Below, piece after piece: positions 35,635-47,300 of a DNA stretch of 64,000 nucleotides (its first letter is position 1; the number at the start of each line of letters is the position of its first letter). Location: NCBI RefSeq assembly GCF_025698545.1, contig NC_068575.1:58537980-58601979 (forward strand), given 5' to 3'. The translations under genes were made by a program, and so were the position numbers. Below the pieces are notes generated by a model. It was not told the origin of the DNA. It made no database searches and saw nothing but the letters and a program-made list of their open reading frames with translations. This stretch comes from Gossypium raimondii (Eukaryota; Streptophyta; Magnoliopsida; Malvales; Malvaceae).

Positions 35635-37047
35635 ATTAGCCTTGCTGACTATTGTTTTATGCATTTGCGGAGGTGTGTGGTGTTAATACAGAGTGCTTGT
35701 GCCATGCATCCTGGTTGTGCCTTTTGAGTTTGGAGTGGTGATGTATAGTTAAGAGGATTTCTTCAACCTGATACCTGTTATAGAGAGAAGGGCAACATGT
35801 AACTCAGCCTTGGCGGTTGAATAGTTAATTGTTTACATTGCTCTTCTTCCCCCTCTGCACTATCTACGGTGTGCTTGTGTCATGGCCAGCGTGTGAGACC
35901 CAAGAGTGGCAGCGGTAGACACGAGAGTATTGGTGGCCATGTATGCGAGGAAGGTCTGCACGAGTGTCCTAATATGATTTGGAGGTGTTCCCAGTGCATT
36001 CGAACGGAACTCGGCTTGAGGTTTTCCGAGTATAGCTTCCAATCATTGTTCTCGTTCTGATAGAAATTTTGTAGTACATGAATGAATGAATATAAATATT
36101 TTATTTTGTTAGTAATGAACTTGCTTGAGGAGAGTGGCATATGTCAAATTTCAATCCTTCTGATCTGACATGAGGCATGTTCACAAACTCAGCTTGAGGT
36201 TTCAAAATTAAGATATTTCAAGACTTTTTAGGCAGTCTTTAGCTAGTTTTAAAGTTGGATATTGGTTTTTCGAGCATGCTTTAAGAAGTCCGTATATCAC
36301 TCAATTATTGCACTAAACATCTTCCTGCCCATGGAAAAGAAACTACATACGAGGCTGCTTAAACTTCCTTAAAAATAATAATTTAAGCATAGCTCTAGGG
36401 CTTTGCTGACTTTTTATAACAGTTATTTAAAAAGAATAATAATTTAATTAATTTTTGGAATTATTAATCCACCCTTTTATCATTATAATAAAATGTAATT
36501 TTTTAAGATGCATTTGTTGATTGAGTGTAATTACACGTAATTCATCATATTGTATATATTGCATAATTTAAATTTCCTTTAAAATATTAATTACTAATAA
36601 TTCTTCAAAAAATCTGAAGAAGTAAAAAGAATTAATATTAAATTATTGTATGCAATACGTTTAATGATACAATTACTAATAAAAGTAAGAAGAGCAAATA
36701 AACATCATATGTATTTTATCTAATTGCTTTCAGATCTATAATATTTAACATATATACTCTTTATTATTGGCCCTTGATCAATTTCTTCATCATCTAAATT
36801 GAAATTGGTATTCCTAAAATTATTCCATATACTTGTTAAACTATTAATTATATCAATGCAATTTACGGATAAAGCAATGAAGCATAAAACATGTAAACAC
36901 AAACTTATATATTATAAATAATGAGATAAGAATATTTGAATTTGTGGATAAAGATGAAATGAATAAATTAAGGAAATGGTGTGCAAAGCAAAGCATATAA
37001 ATGGCGGTGCTTCTTAGGTTTTAGCTTTGTTTCTTTGGCATTTGGCA
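35635..37047. other. SEUSS 3' UTR and AT-rich intergenic
   Basis: The first 450 bases probably form the SEUSS 3' UTR. The rest is AT-rich. A TATA-like CATATAAATGG at about 36996-37006 precedes the small frame at 37048. Confidence 0.4.
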
Positions 37048-37152
37048 ATGGGAAATTGCCATTCATGCGTTACACCAAAGCTTTCAGGCAATCGTAACGT
37101 TTCTCTCCCGCTCCTTTTTGGCACTTATGGTGCACCTGGATTTAGACATTAG
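37048..37152 (+). CDS. candidate micro-ORF with MGNC start
   Basis: A 34-residue frame begins MGNCHSCVTPKLSGNRN. MGNC with a nearby Cys is a classic start for N-myristoylated, palmitoylated plant proteins. A TATA-like element lies about 50 bases above. The frame stops early and I find no convincing downstream exon, so it may be a remnant first exon, a micropeptide or chance. Confidence 0.15.
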   Translation: MGNCHSCVTPKLSGNRNVSLPLLFGTYGAPGFRH

Positions 37153-39115
37153 TATAAGCTACAAATTAAATAAACAAATCTATTTCAAATTCTCAAGACC
37201 AAAAAAGAAAAAAAAATATATTACACACTCATCTGATAAGTAAAATTGACCCAATTTAATAATACGGTCTAACTTGAATTTTTTATTTTTGAAAGCTTTA
37301 CCATTACAAATACAAAATAAATATATAAGGGACGAAAAAGTGGACAAAACTTAAACATAGCAAATGCATGTAGTGGGATTGGAAACTCTCAAATCATAAT
37401 TGTACATAATAAGATTTGAAACTAGATACTCAAAAACCTAATATTTTTGCTTTAACCAAGAACGTCAAAGCTCCATTAGCAATCAAACTCGATTTTATCT
37501 GATTTTAAAACCGAATCAACCGCTTAACACATATGTTTCAGATTTATGATAAGCATAATTTTATTAATTTAAAAAAAACTATAAAATAAAATTTAATAAA
37601 ACAACTACTTCTTAAACTTAATAAAATGATATTTTGTGGTTTATTTTTTTTTATAGTGGACAGTGTTATTAAAATTTTAATTGGTGGGCATGTTTTGAAC
37701 TAAAATCACTTTATCCAAGGTAATTTTGGTCGAGTCAGGTGGATAATTCTGCTTGACTCTGGTATAAATCTAACCGTAAACCATGGTTTAAGCTACCTTG
37801 TCAGTTGCTGGTTTGGTCAAAGGAAGTCAAAGAAAAGTTTGCCTACCTACCCCCAATTAGAATGTGATTTGGTAATTATTTATAATTTGGTAATAAAAGG
37901 CCAAATATGGAACATTCATTAAAACAAAAAGTTACCAATTTTGGTATTTACGTACAATTAGTTGTATTTAATTTTATATTTTGCATTAGGCCCACACCAG
38001 TATTACTTTTTCTTTTATGCATTATATCCATCTTTAGAGTGTTAATCTAATATAAAGTATAAATTTTACACAATATTAATTACTCAAATATAATTATACC
38101 AAAATTTTTGAGGTATTCATGCACCGAGCGAAATAAAAAAATATGTAAATTATGAGCTAAAGTATCCATTTGAGTCACGCCAAGTACAATTTTACTTATA
38201 AGATATTAATTATTTGTACTAATTATTTCTATGACAGGTACAAATTACAAAACAAATTAAATAAGTTTATATTAATTTGAATTTGATATTTTATCATTTA
38301 ATACTTATATGAAAACTTGATAATACTAAAAGAATATGCGAATGTACTCATGTTTATGAAGAAATTTAGAAAAAAAAGAAAAACGATTCATATACATTAG
38401 ATGTTAATATGAATCGGCATATTCAAAATATTCTTCACTTGTCGAACCACGTTGATCTTGTCCGATTCAATGTTTAATAAAATCTTTTGTATTTCGCATA
38501 GTTAAAATTCAAATAGAAGGAAGAAATTTTTTATTGATATGTTATTTATATATGTTTCCATTTTCTTACTGGTTTTATTTTTATAAAGTTGAGAAATGAG
38601 AACTTAATTCAAAACACATCAATATCTATATAAGGTTACAAATTTATAAATAAATTTATTCATACTTGCCAATTCAACTAAGTGGGTTTATTCATATTAC
38701 TCCATATTTATATTACCTTGTTAGTTAATTTGGTTAAAATGTAATTTGATTGATAAAAATATAAAATTATTTAAAACTCATTTTACTAAATTATTTTTAA
38801 AAATTTATTTATTTTAATTTTTTACTAAAAAGGCTTATAGTGTTTTATTTTGTTAAATAAATGCATAATCTAATAAACTAAATTTTAATTTTTGGAGATG
38901 TTACTAAAAGAATATATCAAAGAATTAGAGAATTTTTAATTCATTAGCTTTTTTATTGTTACATCATTTTGGTTTAAGTATAATGAATTAAATCATTAAA
39001 ATAATGGGTAAAATAGTAAAAGAATGTCACATTAGTCAAATATAATATAGGTGGCATTGCAATTCTCTCTTTATCACTAAATTTTGACACAGTTAATACT
39101 ATCATGCTAGTAATT
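37153..39115. other. AT-rich intergenic, no gene
   Basis: No gene is supported. A phrase near 37440-37490 (CTTTAACCAAGAACGTCAAAG) resembles one near 6530-6560, suggesting the debris of a shared repeat. Confidence 0.35.
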
Positions 39116-39348
39116 CAGGGTGAAATTAGAAAATCTTTTAGAGTCAAAATTGAATTGTAATTTTTACGATAGAAAAAGAATATAATTTTATCATTTTAAT
39201 AGACTTTACTTTTATAAATTTTAAAGGATTAAATTAAATTTTTATACTTTTTAAGGGAATTAAAGTATAATTTTACTTTTACTATTTTAAAATTCATATG
39301 AAATTTTAAAAATTTTAGGGGTGGCAGCTGCCCCTAATTTCGCCACTG
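39116..39348. mobile_element. hAT-like MITE, 233 bp
   Basis: The left end reads CAGGGTGAAATTAG and the reverse complement of the right end reads CAGTGGCGAAATTAG, an imperfect inverted repeat. Size, AT-rich interior and end style match the element at 2007-2230. No clear target duplication remains, so this copy is older or its ends have changed. It lies about 420 bases above the YUC start codon, in the presumed promoter. Confidence 0.5.
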
Positions 39349-39766
39349 AACTCAGGTAAACATGAGAATGTAATTCCAGAATATAAAATTATAAAAAATG
39401 TTAAAAGCTGATGAGCCAAAACGCCTGTTATCCCAATAAAAATAAAAGAAGAGAAAAACAAATGCAGAAAATAACAATGCCAAAATCACGTTACTATCGT
39501 TGAAATCCTTTCTACAAGATTTACACAAAATCAGCTATAATGGAAAATCAATTAAAAGTAAAAAATTGAAACGAAACGCAGATTTCTGTTGCCATCCTCA
39601 TTAAATACTGTAAGAACCCTACATTGTCAGTATTCAGTGTTCCTCTTCAGTGACAGCCTTATTTAACAAAGTGAAGAGATTTTAGACTCTTTATTTGAAC
39701 TCCAAAGAGAGTTTTTTTTTTCTTACAAACACCAAAGAAACCGACCCAGAGAGAAAAAAAAAAAGA

Positions 39767-42270
39767 ATGGAAGAAATTGTGGTACTGATTGTTGGTGCTG
39801 GACCTTCTGGTCTTGCAACTTCTGCATGCTTATCAGTTCATTCCATCCCTCATATCATCCTTGAAAAAGAAGATATTTATGCTTCCCTTTGGAAGAAAAG
39901 AGCTTATGATCGGTTGAAACTCCATTTAGCCAAAGAATTTTGTTCCTTGCCGTTCAAACCCCATTCACCCGATAGCCCTACTTACATACCCAAAGATATG
40001 TTCGTCGACTATCTCGATGACTACGTCAAGACGTTTAACATCCAGCCTAAATATCAACGACATGTTGAATCGGCTTCTTACGATGAAGCTGATGGGAAAT
40101 GGCGGATCGAGGCCAAGAATGTACTGACAGGGGGTGTTGAAGTTTATGTTGCTGAGTTCTTGGTGGTGGCTTCAGGCGAAAACAGTGGCAAATACATCCC
40201 GGAGCTGCCGGGGTTGGATAGCTTTAGCGGTGAAACCCTCCATTCCAGTGAGTACAAATCGGGTGCCAAGTATGAAAACAAGGAGGTCTTGGTCGTTGGT
40301 TGTGGTAATTCTGGTATGGAGATAGCTTATGATCTATCAAATTACGGAGTTCAAACTGCCATTGTTATTAGAAACCCTGTAAGGATTGAGACACAATACT
40401 TCAGTTTCTTATACTTTGTCTTGAATAAGAGAAAAAAAAAAAACTGAAATCTAGCTTTTTTTTGGTTGCAGGTTCATGTGGTGAGCAAAGAAATTGTGAG
40501 GGTAGGCATGATATTCTCCAAGTATCTCCCGATTTTTATAGTGGATATCATGGCCGTACTGATGTCGAAAATATTATATGGCGATCTATCCAAGTATGGG
40601 ATCTGTAGGCCAACCAAAGGTCCTTTTTATCTGAAAGCGACAGCGGGGAGAGCTCCAGTTATTGATGTTGGAACTGTCGCCAAAATCAAGTCTAAAGAGA
40701 TTAAGGTCAATTAAATCAAAATTCCCAACAATACTATGAACAAATTTTGGCTTAAATTGTGCTGAATGCTCTCCTTTTTTTAACACTTATTTTGTTCTTA
40801 CCATTTATTTGTGTTGCGGTCAGTGAATCCATATAGAATCCTTGTTTGATTTCATTTTGCACTAATTAATTCAAATCACTAAACACTTTTTAATGAAAGA
40901 CAACGTCAATTTTCTATATAAACATGTTATATAAGAGATTTATTCTATTTGTGAATTGATGAAAGGAAAGCATTTGGAATTTTGTAGTGTTCTTAAATAT
41001 GTTTGGAAGTAAAAAAAAATTTATATCTTTATTATAACAATCTTAATTGAAACTAAATATAACCCTTCAAATGATTTCTAACTATTAAATCATGTTTTTT
41101 TTTTTTTTTTTTTGTGATGCTATGTAGGTTGTTCCAGCGATATCAAGTATTGATGGGAAGAAAGTGTTGTTTGAAGATGGTGCTGAAAGAGAATTCGATG
41201 TGATTGTTTTTGCAACTGGCTATCGAAGTGTAGCTAATAACTGGCTTAAGGTAAAAAAAAAAAAGTCCCAAACTCTATTTTTTTATTAAGAAGGTAAAAA
41301 CTATTACATAGCAATTAATCTAGCAAAAAATAAACCGGTAATATCCTCATGCAGACCAATAACCATTTTTTCTGCAGCATTTGCTAAACAATCAGTCATC
41401 TTATTGTATTCTTGATGCACATGCCTAATACTAATATCCCAACCTCGACGCAACAAGTTTCGGATGGCATGAATGACATACGAATCTTGTTGCTGTATAA
41501 AACAAATGAATAGATACAATCTAAAGACCAAACATTTAGAATCATAACTAAAAAATTCACTATAGATTAGATAGTGGAACTTTGTCTATCTCAACCATTA
41601 AAACAACTTTAAACCCTAAACATTCATACCCATTACTAAAGAATTCTCATCTAACCATTTTTTTTTTCTGAGGGTTAATTTGGCTAATGCTATTAAATTT
41701 GGTCAACTTTATCTATCGTGCTATTTTTTTCGATTGACTTAGCCTGAGTTTAATGAAACCGTTAAATTCTTAATCAATCTATGTTTTGTCGATTTCTATT
41801 TAATATGAAATCGTTAAATTTTTAGTTAATTCACAGTTAACTCTTTTGTCGATTTCAATTTAATATGAAACCGTTGAACAATTTTTTTGTCGATTTCTAT
41901 TTATTATAAGTCACGTGTTCATATATAATCGATTTTCTGTGCTCGCGTGACCAATTTAATATTTATTCATTTGTGATTAGTTTGTAGTAAAATTAACCTA
42001 ATAATTAGTTATTCATATGATGAAATCTTCTTTTGATAATGCAAATTATTTACAAGTTGTCATTAATAACCACATTTTCATATGCAGGATTTTAAGCATG
42101 TTCTGAATGAAACCGGGATGCCTAAAAATGACTTCCCACACCATTGGAAAGGAGAAAAGAACTTGTATTGCTGTGGATTATCAAGGAGGGGACTGTTTGG
42201 TGTGTCCATGGATGCATCCGCCATTGCTGATGACATTAAAAAGGTTGTTACTGAGAAACTGAACAAGTGA
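39767..42270 (+). CDS. YUCCA-type flavin monooxygenase (YUC10/11-like)
   Basis: Four exons (39767-40378, 40472-40705, 41128-41250, 42088-42270) give 383 residues, the same as Arabidopsis YUC10 by memory. YUC enzymes use FAD, NADPH and O2 to convert indole-3-pyruvate to indole-3-acetic acid. Visible motifs: FAD-binding GAGPSG at 10-15, a Lys/Arg-rich KKRAYDRLKLHL, the HSSEYKSG segment at 159-166, NADPH-binding GCGNSG at 178-183, and FATGY at 310-314, followed by WKGEKNLYCCGLSRRGLFG. The short N-terminus and this wording fit the YUC10/11 group, which in Arabidopsis is mainly active in seeds. The ATG at 39767 follows a purine-rich leader and matches family length. Intron 3 carries a LINE relic on the opposite strand. 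The promoter contains a MITE at 39116-39348. Confidence 0.94.
41288..41531 (-). mobile_element. LINE relic, RNase H C-terminal part
   Basis: The minus strand encodes NLLRRGWDISIRHVHQEYNK followed by MTDCLANAAEKM, then a short tail and stop. The pattern (R.W.I.I.HV..E.N...D.LA..A) is the RVT_3/RNase H-like domain found at the end of plant non-LTR retrotransposons. Only the last part of the domain is present. It lies in YUC intron 3, antisense to the gene. Plant genomes carry many such 5'-truncated LINE ends. Confidence 0.65.
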
Positions 42271-42584
42271 ACAACAAATGTGTTTCTTGCAGCGCGTGGT
42301 TTTTAATTTACTGTTAGTTTGCTTTATGTTTGTATGTCATCTGTCTGTGTTAAGCAATTTATTTTACTGACCGTGGAAAGAACAATTGGAATTTCATGAT
42401 GTCCAATCTGTTGTGTTATGTGATTAACAGTGTCAAATGTTTGGTTGTTTGCTTTGTTTAATGTTTTCATTTCGGTTTTTCTTGGTCTTCTATATATCTT
42501 TTATAGTTATCAGATTTTGCTAAAAATATTATCATATTTGTTAGTTTTGATCCAATACTTAAAATTATTTATAGTCTCTCTCAG

Positions 42585-42684
42585 ACTCTTAAACAGGAGG
42601 ATAATACGTTTCAGTACACTTGAACTCATGTCCTCCTACACTGACAACAATGTCGATGTTACTCGAGTTAAGACTCAATCGACT
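42585..42684 (+). repeat. dispersed repeat, copy B
   Basis: Contains ACGTTTCAGTACACTTGAAC, then ATGTCCTCC, CTCGAGTTAAGACTCAATCG. It matches copy A at 931-1012 and, in inverted orientation, copy C at 43147-43252. Confidence 0.65.
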
Positions 42685-43146
42685 ACAGATACTAAGTTTT
42701 TAGAACAAAAATATTATAATTTTATATATGCAGTCATCTTTAAAGGGAGATCGAAATAAAACAATAAATTTTTTTAAAATTTTTATATTATCCTAAATGT
42801 ATATTATATAATATTAGATATAATACAGTATGTTTATACTTTCATATGAAAAAAAATTGTTAGTACCATGCTTTTTTAAAAAAATGAACTACCTTTTACC
42901 ATAAAAAAAGTATTTTACTTCAATCAAATTTGAACTCTTCATGATTAATTTTCCAAAAATTGGAATATTGTAAAAGATTACTTGATTTTGCGTAAGAAAT
43001 CATCAAACTCATATTTTCTAAAGCTATGTGCTATCATCATGTATGATATACTGTTATAACGCTACAAAAGTATAGATGTAATTGGCCATCTAAATTAATC
43101 TCTATTTTATTTAATATTCAAAAAAGAAAAATAATTTTGTGCATGA

Positions 43147-43252
43147 AGTCTTAACTCGGTGTGAAGGAGGATATAGATTCAAACGTATTGAAGCGCATTA
43201 ATTTATCCTCTTATTTAAAAGTTGAAATGAATTATGAATAGTACTTAGAATA
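43147..43252 (-). repeat. dispersed repeat, copy C (inverted)
   Basis: On the minus strand it reads TTTAAATAAGAGGATAAATT, GCGCTTCAATACGTTTGAAT and ATCCTCCTTCACACCGAGTT, parallel to copies A and B. It is more diverged. With copy B it forms a loose inverted pair about 460 bases apart. Confidence 0.5.
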
Positions 43253-44184
43253 TATATTATATCATTGGGAACGATTAGTATTCTCTTAATGCACGTACAA
43301 CAGAAATGATTGCATCACAATAATCTTATATCTTGAATTAATACTTATATAATTTAAAATTTTATTAAATCTAAAGTAATAAACGTTTTATTACTACTAA
43401 AATTATTACAATGTTGTAAGTTAGTTGTTTGTTGAGTTTTTTTTTTAAATTTAATTTAGTAGTTGTAATATTTTTTATTGAAACTATAAATATTAATTTT
43501 CTTAAAATGTTATAATGTTGAAAATAGGAAGTTTCTTAAATTTCTTTCCATCAATTTGGAAAGAAATCTTATTCTTTTTTCACAAGAAATAAAAAAGAAA
43601 ATCAACTTCAAGAAGCCATTGTTTAGGATTTTTCCTTTTATATTTTATTGTGAATTTTGCCAAGGATTGATATGAAACTTGTTAGGTTAATTAAGATATT
43701 AATTTTAATTTTAATATTAAATAATTAATTGCTCCAATTTTTATGAATTTCAATGCATTTATATAGTTTGCACTGTTAACAAATATTTTATTTAAAGTAA
43801 ATTTTCGAATCCATGTTTGTATTAATATATATTAAATTGTTGAAATTTTTTTATGTATAATAAATAATTATAAAATTTTAATTTATGGTAACTTGATATA
43901 CGGATGAATGAAGCATAAAATGTATAATTGATTATAATTAAATTGTTAAAATATTAATCATACAAAAATAATTTAATTTAATACCGATGTAAGTATATGG
44001 TGAATAGAATGTTAGTGAAATAATTCAAGAATAAATAAATTTTATTGTATATAGAAAATTAGTAAAATTATTCACCATAAACAAGAAGCAAAATAAGTAG
44101 CAGTATGTTTGGGCCTCGCCCCAAATATTACCCAACTGAATCATGAGTTTCTTCATTATTTTTATTTTTATTTTAAAAGAAGCC

Positions 44185-44190
44185 TATATA
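44185..44190 (+). promoter_or_regulatory. TATA box for FTSHI4
   Basis: CCTATATAGAAAA lies about 170 bases above the start codon, giving an expected transcript start near 44215-44220 and a leader of about 135 bases. Confidence 0.45.
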
Positions 44191-44354
44191 GAAAACGCAG
44201 CGTTTTGTTCTTCTCCCAAAACCCAAAAAATCAACTCCAGTTCCCAGCATGCTTTGACGAGGCAAAGATAAAGTCCCAACATTTTCTCCCGCATTTTCCC
44301 GCACTAGAAAGTGAGAGAAAGTGAAGCATAATTTTCCTTTTTTTAGAAAAGGAA

Positions 44355-47300
44355 ATGAATTCTTATCTTTCTAAACCAATTACTTTCGTCGAAGCTCCAA
44401 CAGTCTTCTGCAACTCATCTAAACCTCTTCTCGATAAATTCCCCTATTATTCCTTTTCTCGCAATAAACCACTCCGTAAAAACACTCTCAAACCTAAATT
44501 AAGCTTTACTAAACGCGAAAACATCACTATTGATGTTTCCAACCATTCCACTTCCTGTTCGAGTTCCGACTCAACTGTCGCTTCCAACATTGTCGAGGAA
44601 GAAGATGTTGAGTCCACTCAGTTATTCGAGGTTTCTTTTTCTCTTTTTAAAATTTCCTCATTTCCAGTTTTCTTTTTTTACTAACGATATAGTCCGTTTT
44701 CTCAATGAGAAAATAATGTTGGGTGCGGAAAGTGGAAATCAAAACGTAATTTTGAAAGATTAGAAGTTAAAAGTTTAGATTTTGTGAATGATGATAGGCT
44801 TCGTTTTGCTTTCATATGGGACACTTAGGTCTGGAGGTGTATTTTGAGAGAGCAAGTAGGAAATGCAACAACATGTGTTACTTTCATATGGAACACTTTT
44901 ACGGCTCTATGTTTTCACACTAATGAACAAAATATTATTTCCTAATCATATAGTAATGGTTTTCTTTGAATGGAAAAAGAATTTAAGTTCTTTACCTTAT
45001 ATTTAGCCACATAAGTCTAATGATATTTGATGCAAATTAAAGATTCTGAATAGGTTGTGTAGTTTGTTCAGGATTATGAAATGCTTTTTGATTTCGTATA
45101 TGTGGGATACTTCATCTGTTTGTATGGTTTTTAATTATTACAGTGGATATATATGAAGTTTCATCCTATTGTTAACATGGATACTTCTGTAATTATAATC
45201 TAAGAATAGCCAGTATTACATCTTATCAGCTCTATGTTTTTACACTGATGGACAAAATTTCCTAATTATATGGGAACCTTTTTCTTTAAATGGAATAAGA
45301 ATTAAGTTCTTTAATGATTCGCTGGAACAGTAAAATGGTATATCCGAGTTGATATGGGTGCTTCCCTTTTGTTATGTATAAATATGATGCTACAGCGTGG
45401 TATCTGAACATTGCAAGTAAAACCACTCTTTATCTCATAGAATTTTGTTCTTGCAAAAGTATAGTTCAAACTTGCTTGAAACAAAGACTTAATGTGTTGG
45501 CAATTTTCCCTCCAGAATTTGCACTTTAAGGAGCTAGGGCCATGGACTGTAGAATTACATTGCCCTTATCTATTATTAACTTTTGTTGATTTCAACAATA
45601 CTCCAGAAATTAAAAGATGCAGAGAGGCAAAGAATAAATAAACTGGAAGAGCTTGAGAGGAAGGCTGACTTGCAGTTAGAAAGACAGCTTGTCATGGCTT
45701 CCTGTTGGAGCAGAGCCCTGTTGACCTTGCGTGGAAAGTTGAAGGGGACAGAGTGGGATCCTGAGAATTCACACAGAATTGACTTCAGTGACTTTATGGG
45801 ACTTCTTAACTCAAACAATGTCCAATTTATGGAGTATTCGAATTATGGTCAGACAGTTTCAGGTAATGAAGTTTTGTTGTTTACATTGAACCTTTAGATC
45901 TCTGCTCTTCACTTAATCTATTGTAGTTCATTTCTTCAATTTTAAGATTGTAGCACATCAGTAAATCAGATTGAAGAAGCACATTGTCCTAAATCCAAAA
46001 TGAACTTGAGTAACACCCATCAGATCTAAAGCCTTTCAAAGAACTTGGATATCATTTTATTTATTGTGAACCAAATGATGGAAGCAAACCGTAGACTTAG
46101 GTATACTGCTTTTTATCTCAGTTATCAAAGCTACCAAAGTTTTCCTATTTTACTGACCCTGGGATTGCTATTGGTACCTGAAGTCTAGGATGCTTATTGA
46201 ATAACTGGAATGAAGTGATCCAAATATTGAATACTCAATTTGTATCCTAAGATTCTAGATTGGTATCCTTAGGTATCATCATGAGTTCTGGGTATATGGT
46301 TTTGGACTGAGACATTGATCTTTCTGTTGGGTATTTCTTAAGCTTTTTTCATATTTTTACATCCTAAAGGTTTTCTTTTGCTTACTTCATTCAATAACAT
46401 TGTAGCCTAAGCGATCCATATCTCCATTTTTCTTGAAGTAATCATGTCAAACACATATTTGATAGACATGGGTATGGAGGTCTGACCCTCCAAAGTATAA
46501 TAAAAATTAAAACTGAATGTCCCTGTGCCGAACGCATAGTTCTATCTTACATTTATCCCCCGAGTCTGAGTGACATAGATCATCTTTTCATGTTCTATTG
46601 CATATCTCAGGCATGTTTGGTTATATGATATTTGATTTGAACCACTTGCTTTCTTACTCTCAATGGCTTGAACTAAATGTTATTTGTTAATTTGGTCGAT
46701 CCACATGATGGTTGTGTATATGTATGTTAATTAAGTCATTCATAAACTATTCACTGGAGCTTTCACTGGATTGACTTGGGTTGGCTGATAGAACCATTGT
46801 TGCATCATCCTGCAGATTGCCAAAGCCTATAGTTACTTGTTCTTTTTCTTTTTCATGAACTCTGTTGAGCTTCCTGCAGTGATTTTGCCATACTACAAAG
46901 ATAATGAAGTGGACGGAACAGGGGGGAATTCAAAGAATGAAATAGTTTTTCGGCGCCATGTAGTGAACCGCATGCCCATTGATTGTTGGAATGATGTTTG
47001 GCAGAAGCTTCACCAACAAATTGTGAATGTTGATGTCTTGAATGTTGATACTGTACCTGCAGAGGTCTACTCGTCTGTTGCAACTGCAGTAATATGGTCT
47101 ATGCGACTTGCCTTGTCAATTGCACTATATCTCTGGATTGATAATATGATGAGGCCCATTTATGCAAAGCTAATACCTTGTGATTTGGGAGCTCCTAACA
47201 AAAAAATTAGACAACCACTCAAGCGCCGTGCCCTTGGATCATTAGGCCAGAGTCGGTAAGCAAACAATGATTTCCCATTGGGTTAGTTGTTGATAAGTTA

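Larger units (their letters stand above)
42271..44184. other. YUC 3' flank and AT-rich intergenic
   Basis: The YUC 3' UTR probably covers the first 200-300 bases. Two copies of the dispersed repeat lie here in opposite orientation (listed separately). The rest is AT-rich without a supported gene. Confidence 0.4.
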
